Part shown: in pieces, positions 1-9,432 of the stretch
How the letters are laid out: the number at the start of each line of letters is the position of its first letter
How positions within the stretch are numbered: the first letter of the stretch is position 1
Assembly (NCBI GenBank): GCA_044464175.1
Contig: JBIQLO010000097.1
Span: forward strand, 1 to 14,052
DNA length: 14,052 nt
DNA from: JBIQLO01 sp044464175
Lineage (GTDB): Bacteria > Planctomycetota > Phycisphaerae > Tepidisphaerales > Tepidisphaeraceae
Reading direction: 5' to 3'
Program-made: the position numbers and the translations under genes
Notes under the pieces: generated by a model
Told to the model about the DNA's origin: nothing
Databases searched by the model: none
The model's input: the letters and a program-made list of their open reading frames with translations, nothing else

Positions 1-31
1 GGATGGGCATGGGAGAGAGAATGAGGTTCAT
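1..31 (-). CDS. 5' end of an unidentified gene (partial, runs off the left edge)
   Basis: Reading leftward, an ATG at 31-29 opens a frame of ten codons (MNLILSPMPI) that stays open to the window edge. It lies 8 nt downstream of a near-consensus -10 box, so the transcript would begin at or next to the ATG, with no room for a Shine-Dalgarno site. Too little is visible to suggest a product. The next in-frame ATG (residue 8) is an alternative start. The call rests almost entirely on the promoter. Confidence 0.4.
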   Translation of the reverse strand, partial: MNLILSPMPI

Positions 32-39
32 AATGGGGG

Positions 40-67
40 AGTATACCAGATGTTTGGTTTTTGTCAA
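40..67 (-). promoter_or_regulatory. Strong sigma70-type promoter for the gene leaving the left edge
   Basis: Reading leftward: a perfect TTGACA -35 box (67-62), a 16-bp spacer, then TATACT (45-40) preceded by TGG, making an extended -10. The predicted start of transcription is near 33, at or just before the ATG at 31. It lies downstream of the oxidase stop at 127, so it starts a new transcription unit. Confidence 0.75.
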
Positions 68-126
68 GGTAATTTTGGGCGGGGTTGCTCGGGGGGAGAA
101 AGAAGATGACAGGCCGGAGGCGTGTT

Positions 127-1305
127 CTATGGTTTGGGGGCGGGTGAGCGCAAGGAAGGGCGGGTGAGGCGTAGGAAATCGATGGGGAGGGTGGAGCGGC
201 CGTCGCAGACCAGTTCGCTGAGGATTTGGCCGATGAGGGGGGCGAATTTGAAGCCGTGGCCGCTGAAGCCGCAGGCGAGGGTGACGTTGGGATGGGTAGG
301 ATGGCGGTCGAGGATGAAATGCTTGTCGGGGGAATTGACGTACATGCAGGGTTGGAGGGAGAGAATGGGACCGTCGGCGTCGGGCATGTAGCGGCTGAGG
401 AAATGCCGGGCCGGGGCCGCATCGGCGGCGGTGGCGCCCTGGCGCAGCACCTCTGGATCGGAGGCGGGGGCGGGGTAATTGTGCCCGGCGAGCTTCATTC
501 CCGGGGCTGAAGGCGTCATGGGGAAGCCATAGAAGTGGCTGCCATCGGGCTTTTCGAAGAACCAGACGGGCAGTTTGCCCAGCTCAAAGAGGTCGGGGCG
601 TTTGGGCCAGACCCACACCAGCACCTGACGAATGATCTTCAGCTCAACCCCGAGCCCCTGAAGCAGGCGGCTGCTCCAGGCGCCGCCGCAGAACAGGAGG
701 TGGGAGGCGGTGTAGTCGTCGTGCGCGGTTTTGACACGGACGCCGGCCGAATCGCTGGTCCATTCCAGGAGCGGTTCGTGGCCGCGCAAATCCGCGCCGA
801 GGCGAAGGGCCAGTTCGGCGTGGGCGGCGATGGCGGCTTCAGGCAGGACGAATCCGGCATCCGGATCAAAAAGAATGTGGTGATTTTCGGGAATGCGAAA
901 CTGGGGGAACTCCCGGCGGGCCTCCTGGTGGGTGAGGAGGGAATAGGCCAGTCCGTATTGTTCAGCGCTCTGTTTTGCCCCGGTCAGGACGTTGCCCCGT
1001 TCGCTCCCCTGGACTTGTTCGCTGCCTATGTAAAGGCCGCCGGTGATGTGGATCAGGCGTCGGGCGGATTCGGTTTCCAGGCGATGCCAGAGGTTGTAAG
1101 CGTGATCGAGGAGGGGGACGTAATCGGGGGCTTCATAGTAGAGATGGCGGATCATTCGGGAGTGGCCGTGAGAGCTGCCCCAGTTGTGGGGGATGGAAAA
1201 CTGCTCCAGTCCCAGCACTTTGATGCCACGGCGGGCCAGGTGATAGGAGGCGGCCGACCCCATCGCGCCCAGGCCCACGACAATCACATCATAGGATTTG
1301 CCCAT
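127..1305 (-). CDS. solA: FAD-dependent N-methyl amino acid oxidase (monomeric sarcosine oxidase / N-methyltryptophan oxidase family)
   Basis: 392 aa, the usual length for monomeric sarcosine oxidase (MSOX) and N-methyltryptophan oxidase (MTOX). These enzymes oxidatively demethylate N-methyl amino acids, giving formaldehyde and H2O2. The N-terminal dinucleotide fold has GLGAMGS at residues 11-17. The segment SSHGHSRMIRHLYYE (about 44-58) matches the flavin-side His/Arg cluster of MSOX. LQPCMYVNSPDKHF (317-330) contains Cys320, at the position of the Cys that binds FAD covalently in the family. CGFSGHGFKFAP (345-356) is the conserved C-terminal flavin-contact motif with the active-site Lys353. 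No signal peptide is seen, so the enzyme is probably cytoplasmic. Sequence alone does not fix the substrate: sarcosine, N-methyltryptophan and other N-methyl amino acids are all possible, and the symbol marks family only. The ATG has no Shine-Dalgarno sequence but a TATAAT box 8 nt upstream, suggesting a leaderless mRNA. The gene stands alone, divergent from the stress-protein gene. Confidence 0.9.
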   Translation of the reverse strand: MGKSYDVIVVGLGAMGSAASYHLARRGIKVLGLEQFSIPHNWGSSHGHSRMIRHLYYEAPDYVPLLDHAYNLWHRLETESARRLIHITGGLYIGSEQVQGSERGNVLTGAKQSAEQYGLAYSLLTHQEARREFPQFRIPENHHILFDPDAGFVLPEAAIAAHAELALRLGADLRGHEPLLEWTSDSAGVRVKTAHDDYTASHLLFCGGAWSSRLLQGLGVELKIIRQVLVWVWPKRPDLFELGKLPVWFFEKPDGSHFYGFPMTPSAPGMKLAGHNYPAPASDPEVLRQGATAADAAPARHFLSRYMPDADGPILSLQPCMYVNSPDKHFILDRHPTHPNVTLACGFSGHGFKFAPLIGQILSELVCDGRSTLPIDFLRLTRPSLRSPAPKP

Positions 1306-1313
1306 GGGGGGGC

Positions 1314-1319
1314 ATTATA
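1314..1319 (-). promoter_or_regulatory. -10 box of a likely leaderless promoter for the oxidase gene
   Basis: A perfect TATAAT (1319-1314, read leftward) ends 8 nt before the ATG at 1305. The bases between are mostly C and contain no Shine-Dalgarno motif. No good -35 is seen at 15-18 bp spacing, so the assignment rests on the perfect -10 and on the same geometry at 31, 9298 and 13317. Confidence 0.5.
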
Positions 1320-1376
1320 CAGGCGAAGGGCGCGTGGCGATGCAGGGCTGGCTTGTAACTGGCATTTGGGCATTTC

Positions 1377-1385
1377 TGGTAGAAT
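1377..1385 (+). promoter_or_regulatory. Extended -10 promoter candidate for the universal stress protein gene
   Basis: TGGTAGAAT: a TGn extension followed by TAGAAT, 5 of 6 bases of the -10 consensus. No convincing -35 lies at the usual distance, which extended -10 promoters tolerate. The start would fall near 1392, giving a leader of about 110 nt before the ATG at 1503. It sits in the divergent intergenic region with the oxidase promoter about 60 bp away. Confidence 0.4.
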
Positions 1386-1502
1386 AACGGCAGGCCGGAC
1401 GGGGCGCCGGTTGCGGGTGGTGGGATCGCCGGGAGGCGCGATGGGCGTGCGGGCATGGAGGCGGATGCGGTCGGATCATTTTGATGGACTTGCGGAGGAA
1501 CC

Positions 1503-2411
1503 ATGAAAATCCTGATTGCCTATGACGGTTCGGAGTGTGCCAAGGCGGCGTTGGGGGATCTGGAGCGGGCGGGGTTGCCCGATGTGGCCGAAGCGCTGAT
1601 GCTGTCGGTGGCGGAGCCGACGGGATATCCCCTTGCCGAGAGTGAGCCGGCGGAGGGACAAACGGAGCAGGCGCCGCCCGGTGATGATGAGGGGCTGGAT
1701 GAAGCCACGAAGGTTGCCCGGAGCGGGGCAGAGCGGCTGGGGAAATTGTTCCCGAAATGGGAGATTGCGATCGAAGCTCCGGCCGGGACGCCGAGGCGGA
1801 TTCTCCTGGAGCGGGCGGCGTCCTGGCGGCCGGAATTGTCGGTGGTCGGCTCGCATGGGCGGAGGGGTATCCGACGGCTGGTCCTGGGGAGCGTGTCGCA
1901 CTACCTGGTGAATCACGCGCCTTGCTCGGTGCGGATCGGGCGGGCGAGTCGTGGCGCGGGGCGGGCGCCGCGTCTGCTGATCGGCACCGACGGTTCGGCG
2001 TACGCGAAGGGGGCGGTTGCGTGCGTGGCGGGGCGGCCCTGGCCGGCGGGGAGCGAAGTGCGGGTTGTGAGCGTGGTGGATTCGCGGGCCTGGTTGATGG
2101 CGGCGGAAGCCGCGGGCACGAGTTATTCGCCGGTGGTCGAGGAGCAGATGCGGATTTTCGCATTGCAGGCGGTGGAGGAGGCCAAAGAGCGCCTGAACGC
2201 AGCGCATTTGACGGCCGGGGGGGAGGTGCGTTTTGGAATGCCGGGGGATGTTTTGATCGGGGAGGCGGAGCAGTGGGAGGCGGATTGCATTTTTGTGGGG
2301 GCCAAGGGGCTCAACGCGCTGGAGCGGGTTCTGTTGGGGAGCATTTCAACGGCGGTGGCGTTGCGGTCGCCGTGTTCGGTCGAGGTGGTTCGACTGGCGA
2401 CGAGGCCGTGA
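1503..2411 (+). CDS. Tandem-domain universal stress protein (UspA family)
   Basis: 302 aa, two UspA domains in one chain. Domain 1 (about 1-147) begins MKILIAYDGSE and ends with the ATP-binding signature G-2x-G-9x-G-S at 116-130 (GSHG...LGS), then APCSV. Domain 2 (about 157-298) begins LLIGTDGSAYAKGA and has the same signature at 266-280 (GAKG...LGS), then SPCSV. Both signatures are intact, so both halves may bind ATP. Usp proteins are cytoplasmic and help cells survive starvation, oxidants and other stresses; the tandem form acts as an intramolecular dimer. A Shine-Dalgarno GGAGG at 1494-1498 lies 4 nt before the ATG and fixes the start, in contrast to the SD-less genes nearby. The gene is monocistronic and convergent with the glycosyltransferase gene. 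Family certain, specific role unknown. Confidence 0.93.
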   Translation: MKILIAYDGSECAKAALGDLERAGLPDVAEALMLSVAEPTGYPLAESEPAEGQTEQAPPGDDEGLDEATKVARSGAERLGKLFPKWEIAIEAPAGTPRRILLERAASWRPELSVVGSHGRRGIRRLVLGSVSHYLVNHAPCSVRIGRASRGAGRAPRLLIGTDGSAYAKGAVACVAGRPWPAGSEVRVVSVVDSRAWLMAAEAAGTSYSPVVEEQMRIFALQAVEEAKERLNAAHLTAGGEVRFGMPGDVLIGEAEQWEADCIFVGAKGLNALERVLLGSISTAVALRSPCSVEVVRLATRP

Positions 2412-2412
2412 T

Positions 2413-2428
2413 GGGCCGATTCAGGCCC
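2413..2428. terminator. Short hairpin between convergent genes, possible bidirectional terminator
   Basis: GGGCC (2413-2417) and GGCCC (2424-2428) form a 5-bp GC stem with a 6-nt loop in the 19-nt gap between two convergent stop codons. No T-run follows on either strand, so termination is uncertain. Confidence 0.25.
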
Positions 2429-2430
2429 GA

Positions 2431-4098
2431 TCAGGGATGCAGCCCGAAGCACTGGGTCAGGTGAAAGGTGGGATGGTGGGGCAGGCGTAGGGGGGGAAGG
2501 GGCTCCACGCGGTCGAAGCGGGGGATGAGTTGCTGTTGGGCGTGAGGGTGATCGCTGATGTAGAGGGCGTCGCGGCCGGTCCATTGGGGGCGGTTGAGCC
2601 AGTAGGGGTAGCCGAGGCCGGAGCCTTCGATGATCCATTGGCTGGTGGTGTTTTGGGTGGCGCGGGGGTCGAGAGGGAGGCGGTAGAAGGCGAGTATGCT
2701 GGCCAGGCGGTATTTGTCTTCAGCGATGAGAAGGACGGGACGGCCGGTTTTGGCTTCCATTTGGTCCACCTGTTTCTGGACGGCGTGGGCCAGAGGTTTC
2801 CAGGGGCCGAAGGCGGGGATGCCGCCGAGGCGGGGCTGGAGGAGCAGGAGGTAGAGGATCAGGGCGGCATTGATGGAGAGGCAGATCCAGGCGGTGAGGC
2901 GCAGGCCGGGGCGCCAGTCGAAGAAGAGTGTAGATGGCCTCGTTGAGGCGGCTGCGGGGTCGGCGACCCCGCGCATAGCGCGGAGGCGGAGGCGGGCGTC
3001 GAGCAGGTGGGCCAGGGCGGGCAGGAGGCTGAGCCAGGCGGGGACGGTCCAGTTGAGGTGAGCTTCGCGGAGGCTTTTGAAGGCCAGGGCGGCGACCAGG
3101 GGGAGGCAGAAGGAGAAGGCGAAAACCCAGTGGGGGGAGAAGCGGGGGAGGGACGGAGCGACGAAGCGACGGCGGGGGTTCCGGGGATTGGCATCTGAAC
3201 CCTTGCATGGAAAACGATGGACGCCCATTTTTTTCAGGAGGCGTTTGAGCAGGAGGGCGGCGGCGATGAAGGGGAGGGGGGTGAGGATGGCGAACTGGAA
3301 GGCGAGGAAGGCGGCGATGGTGCCGGCGTTGACGGGGTCGCGATTGGAGCGGCTGAGGAACTGGAAGCGGAAGCTGGCCCAGTCGTGCTGGGCGTTCCAG
3401 AGGAGGGTCGGGGCGAAGAGGGCCAGGCCCAGCAGGAGGCCCAGCCAGGCATGGGGGGATTTGAGGTGTTTGCGGTAGGGGGGGTAGGCCAGCAGCAGGA
3501 GCAATGCGCCGGGCGCCAGGAAGATGGCGGAGTATTTGCTTTGCAGGGCCAGGCCGAAGCCGATGCCGGCGAGATACCAGGCGGATCGGGCGTTTTTTCG
3601 CACGGCCAGGCTGATGCCCAGGAGGCACAGGAGCCACCAGAAGACCAGGGCCCCATCCATCATGCCGGTGAAGCCGATGCCGAAATAGACGGGGAGGATT
3701 TGCAGGGAGAGGGCGGCGAAGAGGGCGGGACGCCTGCCCCACCACTGGCGGGCGAGGGCGTACATCAGGCCGGAGGCTCCGAGCATGAGCAGGTCATTGA
3801 CGATGCGGACGCCGAATTCGGTGTTGCCGAAGAGGGCCGTGCCGAGCTGGATGATCCAGGCGACCATGGCGGGATGGTCGAAGTAGCTGAGGCTGGGGTG
3901 GCGGGCGTACATCCAGTAGTAGGCCTCCTCGGGGATGAGGGGGATGAAGGCCATGCCGATGAGGCGCAGGATCAGGGCGGCGATGAGGAGGAGGAGGAAG
4001 ATTTTTCGCTGCCGGGAGGAGAACAGGGGAGGCATGGAGGCATGGAGGCGCGAAGGCAGGGAGGGATTCGGAGGGCGGGAGGGTTCGAGGGTTTTCAT
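2431..4098 (-). CDS. ArnT/PMT-like membrane glycosyltransferase (GT39/GT83 superfamily)
   Basis: 555 aa, polytopic. After a Pro/Arg-rich N-tail come many hydrophobic segments, for example about 33-54, 100-116, 147-166, 192-205, 217-233, 259-284, 326-340 and 401-420. The motif PEEAYYWMYA (56-65), followed by SYFDHPAMVAW (71-81), is the hallmark first periplasmic loop of the family, where the acidic pair normally reads DE and carries the catalytic Asp; here it reads EE. HLNWTVPAWLSLLP (347-360) matches the conserved region of ArnT-type enzymes. Such enzymes move a sugar from a polyprenyl phosphate to lipid A, protein or another acceptor on the outer face of the membrane; the acceptor here is unknown. 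Residues 378-388 (VADPAAASTRP), in a loop between membrane segments, come from a palindromic repeat element. No clear Shine-Dalgarno precedes ATG 4098; Met22 (4035) is an alternative start. The gene begins 12 nt after the DUF2442 stop and is probably cotranscribed. Confidence 0.85.
   Translation of the reverse strand: MKTLEPSRPPNPSLPSRLHASMPPLFSSRQRKIFLLLLIAALILRLIGMAFIPLIPEEAYYWMYARHPSLSYFDHPAMVAWIIQLGTALFGNTEFGVRIVNDLLMLGASGLMYALARQWWGRRPALFAALSLQILPVYFGIGFTGMMDGALVFWWLLCLLGISLAVRKNARSAWYLAGIGFGLALQSKYSAIFLAPGALLLLLAYPPYRKHLKSPHAWLGLLLGLALFAPTLLWNAQHDWASFRFQFLSRSNRDPVNAGTIAAFLAFQFAILTPLPFIAAALLLKRLLKKMGVHRFPCKGSDANPRNPRRRFVAPSLPRFSPHWVFAFSFCLPLVAALAFKSLREAHLNWTVPAWLSLLPALAHLLDARLRLRAMRGVADPAAASTRPSTLFFDWRPGLRLTAWICLSINAALILYLLLLQPRLGGIPAFGPWKPLAHAVQKQVDQMEAKTGRPVLLIAEDKYRLASILAFYRLPLDPRATQNTTSQWIIEGSGLGYPYWLNRPQWTGRDALYISDHPHAQQQLIPRFDRVEPLPPLRLPHHPTFHLTQCFGLHP
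2929..2978 (-). repeat. Palindromic element, copy A, translated inside the GT39 gene
   Basis: Aligned without gaps, this 50-bp stretch matches 7029-7078 at 42 of 50 positions. It holds a perfect 8-bp arm (GCGGGGTC at 2954-2961, GACCCCGC at 2965-2972, 3-nt loop) and a second arm (GCCTC/GAGGC around 2937-2949) that has lost outer pairing compared with copy B. The outer TGTAG/CTACA pairing of copy B is also degraded here, so this copy looks older. Read with the gene it encodes RGVADPAAASTRPST. Confidence 0.9.
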
Positions 4099-4110
4099 TA
4101 GGATCGATCT

Positions 4111-4359
4111 TCAGGCCACCTGAGTTTGTTGGGTGAGTTTCAGATAAAGGGCGTCCGGCGCCAGGTCGGCACCGTTGGGCCAGCAGATCGCGCCGAATTC
4201 ATCGATGCGGACCTGGGCGAAAAAATCGGGATCGCGCAGCGGCTCGAAGACGGGGCCGAACAGGCGGTCTTTCAGAGGAATAGTGCCGCGCGTGCCGTCG
4301 GAAAAAGCGACTTCGAGCGTCCAGTCGGGGAGGGCTTTGACGTAGGTGACTTTTTGCAT
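4111..4359 (-). CDS. DUF2442 domain protein
   Basis: 82 aa, essentially one DUF2442 domain. Recognisable family features are the opening VKALPDWTLEVAFSDGT (8-24), the central DRLFGPVFEPLRDP and the C-terminal FGAICWPNGADLAPDALY signature. The domain is small, alpha/beta and of unknown biochemical function. It is very often encoded next to DUF4160, as here: the start lies 3 nt after the DUF4160 stop. The arrangement of two tiny genes in tight tandem resembles toxin-antitoxin modules, but no toxin activity can be read from the sequence. The following glycosyltransferase gene starts 12 nt downstream. Confidence 0.85.
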   Translation of the reverse strand: MQKVTYVKALPDWTLEVAFSDGTRGTIPLKDRLFGPVFEPLRDPDFFAQVRIDEFGAICWPNGADLAPDALYLKLTQQTQVA

Positions 4360-4362
4360 GGC

Positions 4363-4623
4363 TCAATCCAATGGAGCAATGGTGTTCAGAGGTTTATGGG
4401 ATTCCAATAGCTTCCAATTATCCATCAGCTCGTCGCGATGATCGTTGGCCCATTCCAATACCAAAGCCAAGGCACGTCGCGGGAGATGTCCTTCGCGCAA
4501 ATGCAGCGACCGAATATCGACGACGGCCGCATGCTCTCCATAGTAGGCGTGAAAGTGAGGTGGGGGATGCTCGTCGTAGTACATCCGAATTGTGATGCCG
4601 AAAAATTGGCTGATGGTAGGCAT
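4363..4623 (-). CDS. DUF4160 domain protein
   Basis: 86 aa from the ATG at 4623, chosen because family members typically begin MPTISxFFGI. A TTG three codons upstream (4632) would give 89 aa. The family signature is clear: FFGITIRMYYDEHPPPHFHAYYGEH with its HxPPHFHA core, followed by ALALVLEWANDHRDELMDNW. The His-rich motif suggests metal or nucleic-acid contact, but the function is unknown. It lies between an unrecognised small gene (stop 13 nt upstream of the ATG) and DUF2442. Codon use is less GC-rich than in purL or clpX, suggesting a mobile accessory cassette. Confidence 0.85.
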   Translation of the reverse strand: MPTISQFFGITIRMYYDEHPPPHFHAYYGEHAAVVDIRSLHLREGHLPRRALALVLEWANDHRDELMDNWKLLESHKPLNTIAPLD

Positions 4624-4636
4624 GGGATCCAACCTG

Positions 4637-4999
4637 TTAAACGCATACTGCCATTCGTCTGGTCATTTTTATGGCCCAGAGTTGGACCTCTTGGGCCGCA
4701 TCGCGGTTCGACCCACTGAGGGCCGGGATCAAATTTTGGAGAAGATTCGCAATTCCCGCCATTGGGTCGATCTGTGTTGGCTGCCATGCCATTTGGCGGT
4801 ACCAATCCAGAAGTTCATTGACATTCCGGGTATTGTGTTTTCGGATCGTCCTATTGAGGGTTCCCCCCGAAGCGATTCGTTGGAGGCCGATCCTTCTTAA
4901 TTCTTTGATTATTCCAATATCCCATGGTGTAGCGACTAATTGGGTCATCGCCGCTTCCAAGGAGTGGGTGAAATTTTCGTCGGCAGTGGAGCGGTTCAT
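4637..4999 (-). CDS. Hypothetical protein, not recognised
   Basis: 120 aa from the ATG at 4999 (MNRSTADENF). ATG 5014 and GTG 5074 are alternative in-frame starts; none has a convincing Shine-Dalgarno site, though GGA lies about 7 nt before 4999. The protein looks globular and largely helical, without membrane segments or signal peptide (for example IIKELRRIGLQRIASGG, then VNELLDWYRQMAWQ). I recognise no family. It is accepted as coding because its composition is balanced, it closely precedes the DUF4160 gene on the same strand, and the competing plus-strand frame has an unlikely Arg/Trp/Ser-rich product. It may be a third member of the DUF4160-DUF2442 cassette. Confidence 0.5.
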   Translation of the reverse strand: MNRSTADENFTHSLEAAMTQLVATPWDIGIIKELRRIGLQRIASGGTLNRTIRKHNTRNVNELLDWYRQMAWQPTQIDPMAGIANLLQNLIPALSGSNRDAAQEVQLWAIKMTRRMAVCV

Positions 5000-5060
5000 T
5001 TTCGATTCCAGCATTTGGGGCCGGGGCTGCGAAATTCCGGGGCGAAGGTCTGGCCGGATT

Positions 5061-5088
5061 CCTCGTGAGTACACTCGGAATAACGAGG
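5061..5088. repeat. Short inverted repeat (weak hairpin)
   Basis: CCTCGT (5061-5066) and ACGAGG (5083-5088) are 6-bp arms around a 16-nt loop. It is the weakest of three hairpins between purL and the small-gene cassette and could be chance. Confidence 0.3.
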
Positions 5089-5098
5089 TTGTTGTGTT

Positions 5099-5128
5099 GG
5101 CCGGGAACGGTATCTGTTATTCCCGGTC
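5099..5128. repeat. Inverted repeat (hairpin) downstream of purL
   Basis: GGCCGGGAA (5099-5107) pairs with TTCCCGGTC (5120-5128, one G-T wobble) around a 12-nt loop. No adjacent T-run is seen on the minus strand, so it is not a standard terminator. Confidence 0.55.
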
Positions 5129-5169
5129 CGCAATAGCGTGCCCTACAAACTGTGTCTCCTCTCCCGCAG

Positions 5170-5197
5170 CACAGGTCACGGCGTACCGTGACCTGTG
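5170..5197. repeat. Perfect 12-bp-stem palindrome just downstream of purL
   Basis: CACAGGTCACGG (5170-5181), loop CGTA, then CCGTGACCTGTG (5186-5197): a perfect 12-bp stem with a tetraloop, 50 nt beyond the purL stop. It lacks a T-run, so it may be an mRNA 3'-end stabiliser, a Rho-associated structure, a REP-type element or a protein-binding site. Such a perfect stem is unlikely by chance in this short gap. Confidence 0.7.
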
Positions 5198-5246
5198 GCA
5201 CCGTTACGGAAGCTCTTTCCATTTTCCCGGCGTGGAGGGACGCGGA

Positions 5247-8132
<2,886 letters not shown>

Positions 8133-8164
8133 GGGTCAGTTTGCAGTAGGCGGTTGGCGGAACA

Positions 8165-9298
8165 TCAGGATGTCGGGAGGGAAGCCAAGGCCACACCCGG
8201 GTTTGGTTCAGCGCCTTCGTGGCTTGGGCTGTTCAATAGTTCGGCGGCCTTGTTGAAGACCATGGCGGGGGTGATTCGGGTCATGCAGCGGTGGTCCAGG
8301 GGACAGATTTTTTTCTGACAGGGGCCGCAGAAGACTTTTACCGCGACTTTTCGCTCCCGGGGGAAGTAGATTTCGGTCCACTCCGGATGGGTGGGGCCGA
8401 AGATGGTGACGACCGGGACATCGAAGGCGGCGGCGATGTGGCGCGGGCCGGTGTCATTGGTGACCATGAGGTCGCAGCGGCGGACGATCTCCTTGAGCGC
8501 GCCCAGGGTCAGACCGTGGCTCGACAGATCGACCGGGGCGTGTTTCATGTGCTGCCGGATGGCGTCGAGAATGGCGCGCTCGCGGGGGGCGCCGCTGAGA
8601 AGGACGGTGGCGCCCAGCTCCTCGATGAGGCGGTCGCCCAGGCGTGCGAAGTTTTCGGGCAGCCAGCACTTGGCCGCGCCGTATTGCGCGCCGGGGTTGA
8701 GCATAATGAGCGGCGGGTGGCCGTTGCGGCCCGGACGCTCAAGGGTGGCGTCCAGCCCGGCGCGCTGCAGCACCTCCTGGGCGGCCCGGCGCTGCTGGGG
8801 AGTGGTGTAAAGTTCCAGCTTCAGGTTGCGATTTTGGGACCCCAGATACTGGGCCAGGCCCAGGTAGTACTTGACGATGGGGGTGGGGACGAACTTGCCC
8901 CGTTCCTTGACCGGCAGGAGCTTGTCGCTGAGGAGAAAGCCGCGTCCGTCGCGGTCGTAGCCGACGGTGCGCGGAATCTTGGCCATTTTGCACAGCAGGG
9001 CGGCCTTGAAGGAGTTGGACAGGAGCACGGCCATGTCGAAATGCCCTGTGCGGATACGGGCGGCCAGTTCCAGCAGGCGTCCCTTGCCGGTCTTGCCGCG
9101 GGTTTTTCCGGTGCGGTAGGTGAGGATCTGGTCGGCCCAGGGCATGCCGTTGTAGATGGGTTTGACGTATCGCTTGGCGAGGTAGCTGATATGGGCGTCG
9201 GGGAACCGCGCCCGCAGCGCCCGCAGGGTCGGGGTCGCCATCACTGCATCACCCACCCAGCTTGGCTGGACCACCAGAATCTTGCGCGGATCGCTCAT
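8165..9298 (-). CDS. waaF: Lipopolysaccharide heptosyltransferase II family (GT9)
   Basis: 377 aa, normal length for GT9 heptosyltransferases, which transfer L-glycero-D-manno-heptose from ADP-heptose to the LPS inner core at the cytoplasmic face of the inner membrane. KILVVQPSWVGDAVMATPTLRALR (6-29) is the N-terminal acceptor-side motif with Asp17 at the catalytic-base position. NPGAQYGAAKCWLPENFARL (201-220) and NDTGPRHIAAAFDVPVVTIFGPTHPEWTE (281-309) are the nucleotide-sugar-binding signatures of the WaaF subgroup. A Cys cluster, CGPC...CPLDHRCM (324-339), is common in this subgroup. The acceptor cannot be proved from sequence, so WaaF-like is safer than strict WaaF. The ATG has no Shine-Dalgarno site and lies 7 nt after a -10 box, indicating a leaderless mRNA. 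purL follows after 32 nt. Confidence 0.92.
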   Translation of the reverse strand: MSDPRKILVVQPSWVGDAVMATPTLRALRARFPDAHISYLAKRYVKPIYNGMPWADQILTYRTGKTRGKTGKGRLLELAARIRTGHFDMAVLLSNSFKAALLCKMAKIPRTVGYDRDGRGFLLSDKLLPVKERGKFVPTPIVKYYLGLAQYLGSQNRNLKLELYTTPQQRRAAQEVLQRAGLDATLERPGRNGHPPLIMLNPGAQYGAAKCWLPENFARLGDRLIEELGATVLLSGAPRERAILDAIRQHMKHAPVDLSSHGLTLGALKEIVRRCDLMVTNDTGPRHIAAAFDVPVVTIFGPTHPEWTEIYFPRERKVAVKVFCGPCQKKICPLDHRCMTRITPAMVFNKAAELLNSPSHEGAEPNPGVALASLPTS

Positions 9299-9305
9299 GG
9301 AGCCC

Positions 9306-9333
9306 AGTATAACGGCGCGGGCGAAGATGTCAG
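9306..9333 (-). promoter_or_regulatory. Sigma70-type promoter giving a leaderless waaF-purL transcript
   Basis: Read leftward: CTGACA (9333-9328, 5 of 6), 16-bp spacer, TATACT (9311-9306), then 7 nt to the ATG at 9298. The spacing and the -10 sequence are the same as in the promoter at 40-67. Confidence 0.65.
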
Positions 9334-9343
9334 CAGGAAGGGG

Positions 9344-9372
9344 CGCGTACGGCGATCAAGGCCTCGTACGCG
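9344..9372. terminator. Inverted repeat after the QW-repeat gene, possible terminator
   Basis: CGCGTACG (9344-9351) and CGTACGCG (9365-9372) form a perfect 8-bp stem with a 13-nt loop, about 60 nt past the stop of the minus-strand gene ending at 9433 and upstream of the waaF promoter. No T-run is present. It may end that transcript or act as a binding site. Confidence 0.4.
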
Positions 9373-9432
9373 GGCCGGTCGAGGGGGGCCAAGGGGCTGC
9401 GACCTCATCCACGGACGCACCGGGAGGCGGCT

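Noticed and set aside
1359..1372. Possible sigma54 promoter upstream of the stress-protein gene
   Set aside because: The GG and GC dinucleotides are about 7 nt apart instead of 10; the extended -10 box at 1377-1385 is a better candidate.
535..1506. Long plus-strand frame opposite the oxidase gene
   Set aside because: It is the antisense shadow of a clear oxidase; the product is Gly/Ala/Val-rich with no family motif.
2929..2978. VADPAAASTRP as a shared functional protein motif
   Set aside because: The match is at the nucleotide level across a palindrome and falls in unrelated proteins, so a DNA repeat explains it better than a conserved protein domain.
3217..4101. Plus-strand frame of 294 codons opposite the glycosyltransferase
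   Set aside because: The Glu/Gly-rich product mirrors the hydrophobic codons of the membrane protein; the opposite strand has diagnostic GT39 motifs.
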